Of a stretch of DNA of 64,000 bases, positions 61,115 through 64,000 are shown in pieces. The notes beneath the pieces are model-generated. The model searched no databases, was not told the DNA's origin, and saw only the letters and a list, made by a program, of their open reading frames with translations. Source of the stretch: an uncultured Sulfitobacter sp. (lineage in GTDB: Bacteria > Pseudomonadota > Alphaproteobacteria > Rhodobacterales > Rhodobacteraceae); the NCBI GenBank assembly GCA_947492925.1, contig CANLOQ010000001.1, forward strand, positions 1,453,495-1,517,494, read 5' to 3'. Position numbers and translations under genes: made by a program. Each line of letters begins with the position of its first letter. The stretch's first letter is position 1.

Positions 61115-63892
61115 ATGTCTGACAAGATCACCTTCACGCTGGACGGCGAAACGGTAACGGCTGATGCGGATATGACCATCTGGGAGGTCGCGCACGGCCG
61201 TGGCCTTGTGATCCCGCATCTGTGCCACAAGCCCGCGCCGGGCTATCGCCCCGATGGGAACTGCCGTGCGTGCATGGTTGAGATCGAGGGCGAACGCACG
61301 CTTGCGGCGTCCTGCATCAGGGAACCCGCCGAGGGCATGGTTGTCACGACAAATTCGGCGCGCGCCCAGAACGCGCGCAAGATGGTTGTTGAGATGCTTG
61401 TGGCTGATCAGCCCGAGCGGGATCAGTCACGCGATAAATCGAGCCATCTTTGGGACATGGCGGATGCCAATGGCATTGATCAAAGCCGGTTTCCAAAGCT
61501 GGAAGACGGGCACATTCCGCTGCTGGACGACAGCCATGTTGCGATGCGGGTCAACCTTGATGCCTGCATTCAGTGCGGTCTGTGTGTGCGGGCGTGCCGC
61601 GAGGTTCAGGTGAATGACGTGATCGGCATGGCCGGGCGCGGGCATGCGGCCTATCCGACCTTTGATTTTGCCGACCCGATGGGGGACAGCACCTGTGTTG
61701 CCTGCGGGGAATGTGTGCAGGCCTGTCCGACGGGCGCGTTGATGCCCGCCACAGTGCTGGATGACAATCAGGTGGGTGACAGCAAGGATTTTGACAGCGA
61801 AACCGAAAGTGTCTGTCCGTTCTGCGGTGTGGGCTGCAAGGTGTCGTTGAAGGTCAAGGACGGGAAGGTCAAATATGTCGAGGGCATCAATGGCCCCGCA
61901 AACGAAGGGCGGCTGTGTGTCAAAGGGCGCTTTGGTTTTGACTATATTCACCACGAACACCGTCTGACCAAGCCGCTGATCCGTCGCGAGGATGCACCTG
62001 CCAAGGGGTTGAACGTGGACCCGGGCGATGTGCTGACGCATTTCCGTGAGGCGAGCTGGGAAGAGGCGATGCAGGCGGCGGCCGGTGGGCTTGCCAAATT
62101 GCGTCAGGCCCACGGCGGGCAATCGGTTGCGGGCTTTGGTTCTGCCAAATGCACCAACGAAGAGGCATATCTGTTCCAGAAGCTGATCCGTCAGGGGTTC
62201 AAGCACAACAATGTCGATCACTGCACGCGTTTGTGCCATGCGTCGTCGGTCAGCGCGCTGATTGAAAACGTCGGTTCCGGTGCGGTGACGGCCACCTTCA
62301 ACGAAATTGAAAACGCCGATGTGGCTATCGTGATCGGGGCCAACCCGGTTGAGAACCACCCGGTAGCGGCGACCTATTTCAAGCAGTTTGCCAAAAACGG
62401 CGGCAAGCTGATCGTGATGGACCCCCGGGGGCAGGGCCTGAAGCGGTTCGCCTATCAGATGCTGCAATTCCGTCCCGGCGCGGATGTGTCGATGCTGAAT
62501 GCGATCATGAACGTGATTGTCGAAGAAGAACTTTACGACAAGCAGTATATCGACGCCTACACTGAAAACTGGGACGCGGAAAAAGAACACCTCAAGGGGT
62601 TCACGCCCGAGGCGATGGAGCCGATCTGTGGCATTGCGCCGGATGTGATCCGCGATGTGGCGCGCACCTTTGCAGGTGCCAAGGCGGCGATGATTTTCTG
62701 GGGTATGGGCGTGAGCCAGCATATCCACGGGACGGATAATTCACGCTGTCTGATCAGTCTGGCACTGATGACCGGTCAGGTGGGCCGCCCGGGTTCGGGG
62801 CTGCATCCGCTGCGCGGACAGAACAATGTGCAGGGTGCCTCTGACGCGGGATTGATCCCGATGTTCCTGCCGGACTACCGGTCGGTAACCGATGATGTGG
62901 TGCGCGAAGACATCTTCAGCGTCTGGGGCCGCGATGAGGACTGGTCAAACCAGAAGGGCCTGACCGTGACCGAGATTGTCGATCAGGCCTACGCCGGAAA
63001 CATCAAGGGCATGTATATTCAGGGTGAAAACCCGGCGATGTCCGACCCGGATGTGGAACATGCCCGCGATGCCTTTGCCAAGCTTGAGCACCTTGTAGTG
63101 CAGGACATCTTTTTGACCGAGACGGCGTGCTTTGCCGATGTCATCCTGCCGGCCTCTGCGCTTTACGAAAAGAACGGCACGGTCAGCAACACGAACCGGC
63201 AGGTGCAGCGGGTGCGCCCGGCGGTGGCACCTCCGGGTGAGGCGCGTGAGGACTGGCAGATCACGGTCGAGCTGGGCCAGCGGCTTGGTCTGGATTGGAA
63301 CTATACCGACGTCAGTCAGGTCTTTGCGGAGATGAAGCAGGTCATGGCATCGCTTGATAACATCACCTGGGACCGGCTTGAGACGGAAACGGTGACCTAT
63401 CCATCGCTCAGCCCGACGGACCCGGGACAAGCGGTGGTATTTGGTGACGGGTTCCCGCGCCCTGACGGACGGGCCCGGTTTACCCCGGCTGCGGTCATTC
63501 CGCCGGATGAAGCGCCGGATGCGGAATACCCGATGATCATGACCACGGGCCGTCAGCTTGAGCATTGGCACACCGGGTCCATGACACGGCGCGCGCGCGT
63601 TCTGGATGCGGTCGAGCCGGAGGCGAATTGTTCGCTGCACCCCAAGACCCTGCGGGCGCTTGGGGTTGAGCCCGGCGACATGCTGCGGCTGACAACGCGG
63701 CGCGGGTCGATCGAGATCATGGCGCGGGCGGACCGTGCGGTGTCGGAAGACATGGTTTTCGTGCCCTTCGCCTATGTGGAGGCCGCGGCAAACGTGCTGA
63801 CCAATCCTGCCGTTGATCCCTACGGCAAGATCCCCGAATTCAAATTCTCGGCCGTGCGGGTCGAGGCCATCTCCAAAATTGCAGCTGAATAA
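61115..63892 (+). CDS. fdsA: Formate dehydrogenase alpha subunit (Mo-bis-PGD)
   Basis: 925 residues. N-terminal [2Fe-2S] ferredoxin domain ([17 protein letters not shown]), His-Cys NuoG-like cluster region, two [4Fe-4S] sites ([27 protein letters not shown]), a further [4Fe-4S] at CPFCGVGC, and the molybdopterin domain. The molybdenum ligand is Cys374, followed by His375, in CTRLCHASS, so the enzyme uses cysteine and not selenocysteine. C-terminal cofactor-binding part [15 protein letters not shown]. Oxidises formate to CO2 in the cytoplasm. Operon with the fused subunit. Confidence 0.95.
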   Translation: MSDKITFTLDGETVTADADMTIWEVAHGRGLVIPHLCHKPAPGYRPDGNCRACMVEIEGERTLAASCIREPAEGMVVTTNSARAQNARKMVVEMLVADQPERDQSRDKSSHLWDMADANGIDQSRFPKLEDGHIPLLDDSHVAMRVNLDACIQCGLCVRACREVQVNDVIGMAGRGHAAYPTFDFADPMGDSTCVACGECVQACPTGALMPATVLDDNQVGDSKDFDSETESVCPFCGVGCKVSLKVKDGKVKYVEGINGPANEGRLCVKGRFGFDYIHHEHRLTKPLIRREDAPAKGLNVDPGDVLTHFREASWEEAMQAAAGGLAKLRQAHGGQSVAGFGSAKCTNEEAYLFQKLIRQGFKHNNVDHCTRLCHASSVSALIENVGSGAVTATFNEIENADVAIVIGANPVENHPVAATYFKQFAKNGGKLIVMDPRGQGLKRFAYQMLQFRPGADVSMLNAIMNVIVEEELYDKQYIDAYTENWDAEKEHLKGFTPEAMEPICGIAPDVIRDVARTFAGAKAAMIFWGMGVSQHIHGTDNSRCLISLALMTGQVGRPGSGLHPLRGQNNVQGASDAGLIPMFLPDYRSVTDDVVREDIFSVWGRDEDWSNQKGLTVTEIVDQAYAGNIKGMYIQGENPAMSDPDVEHARDAFAKLEHLVVQDIFLTETACFADVILPASALYEKNGTVSNTNRQVQRVRPAVAPPGEAREDWQITVELGQRLGLDWNYTDVSQVFAEMKQVMASLDNITWDRLETETVTYPSLSPTDPGQAVVFGDGFPRPDGRARFTPAAVIPPDEAPDAEYPMIMTTGRQLEHWHTGSMTRRARVLDAVEPEANCSLHPKTLRALGVEPGDMLRLTTRRGSIEIMARADRAVSEDMVFVPFAYVEAAANVLTNPAVDPYGKIPEFKFSAVRVEAISKIAAE

Positions 63893-63924
63893 ACAGACTG
63901 CCTCATCCAACGGGACTTACTTTC

Positions 63925-64000
63925 ATGGGTTATAAGACTGACATTGAGATTGCGCGCGAAGCGTCGAAGAAGCCTATTCAGGAGATTGGTGCGAAGCTGG
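63925..64000 (+). CDS. fhs: Formate-tetrahydrofolate ligase, start only (cut by window end)
   Basis: The first 25 codons read [20 protein letters not shown] then IGAKL, matching the conserved start of formate-tetrahydrofolate ligase (10-formyl-THF synthetase). It begins 33 bp after fdsA on the same strand, so formate can be either oxidised by the dehydrogenase or activated into the folate pool. The remaining gene lies outside the window. Confidence 0.85.
   Translation, partial: MGYKTDIEIAREASKKPIQEIGAKL

Overview
The window looks like a chromosomal segment of a Rhodobacterales alphaproteobacterium of the marine Roseobacter group. It carries the order tRNA-Trp, secE, nusG, rplKA, rplJL, rpoBC, rpsLG, fusA, tuf, rpsJ, rplCDW, rplB, rpsS, rplV, rpsC, rplP. 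It has two protein-identical tuf genes, an etfBA pair, a PduO-type cobalamin adenosyltransferase, parC followed by DUF898 and M48 genes, and an NAD-linked molybdenum formate dehydrogenase next to formate-tetrahydrofolate ligase. The genus cannot be fixed from sequence reading alone.

Layout. 0-5.9 kb: a DUF6473 gene, then a minus-strand block (etfBA, an orphan Cys-containing gene, the adenosyltransferase, a two-helix membrane protein, an SDR, an SH3 protein). 6-11.5 kb: parC, a DUF898 membrane protein, an M48 protease and a lipoprotein. 11.7-17.3 kb: tuf1, a DHFR-like gene, an acetyltransferase, a MaoC-type hydratase with a class III CoA-transferase, and a DUF892 gene. 17.4-54.4 kb: the transcription/translation cluster, starting at tRNA-Trp. 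54.6-59.3 kb: a DUF3800 gene, a decayed ccdB-like toxin and a large RTX exoprotein. 59.4-64 kb: formate dehydrogenase (a NuoE-NuoF fusion plus the molybdenum subunit) and the start of fhs.

The most interesting feature is that the ribosomal/RNA polymerase cluster is broken up by unrelated genes sitting exactly between a terminator and the next housekeeping promoter. Four of these insertions are visibly AT-rich and unlike their neighbours: (1) an ATPase plus DUF4435 pair matching the PARIS (AriA-AriB) anti-phage system between rplL and rpoB; (2) a CBS-domain protein with a C-terminal HEPN-like RxxxxH motif between tuf2 and rpsJ; (3) an uncharacterised protein of about 520 residues with a PD-(D/E)xK nuclease signature between csp and rplB; (4) a DUF3800 protein after rplP. 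A LysM/TRAP-binding-protein fusion, a sulfatase, a CHASE histidine kinase and two rhamnosyltransferase-like genes flanking a DMT transporter fill other gaps. Together they suggest that the superoperon acts as a landing site for defence-type cargo.

Non-coding structure is rich. Good -35/-10 pairs with 17-bp spacing lie ahead of tuf1, secE, nusG, rplK, rplJ, rpoB, rpsL, rpsJ and rplB; those of rpoB, rpsJ and rplB have a C-tract spacer. Both tuf genes are followed by the same 75-82 nt element, whose central hairpin keeps its pairing with a different sequence. At least seven REP-like palindromes (GTAG/GTAA head plus GC-rich hairpin) lie between ribosomal and RNA polymerase genes, three as inverted pairs directly after the stop codons of rpoB, rpsL and fusA.
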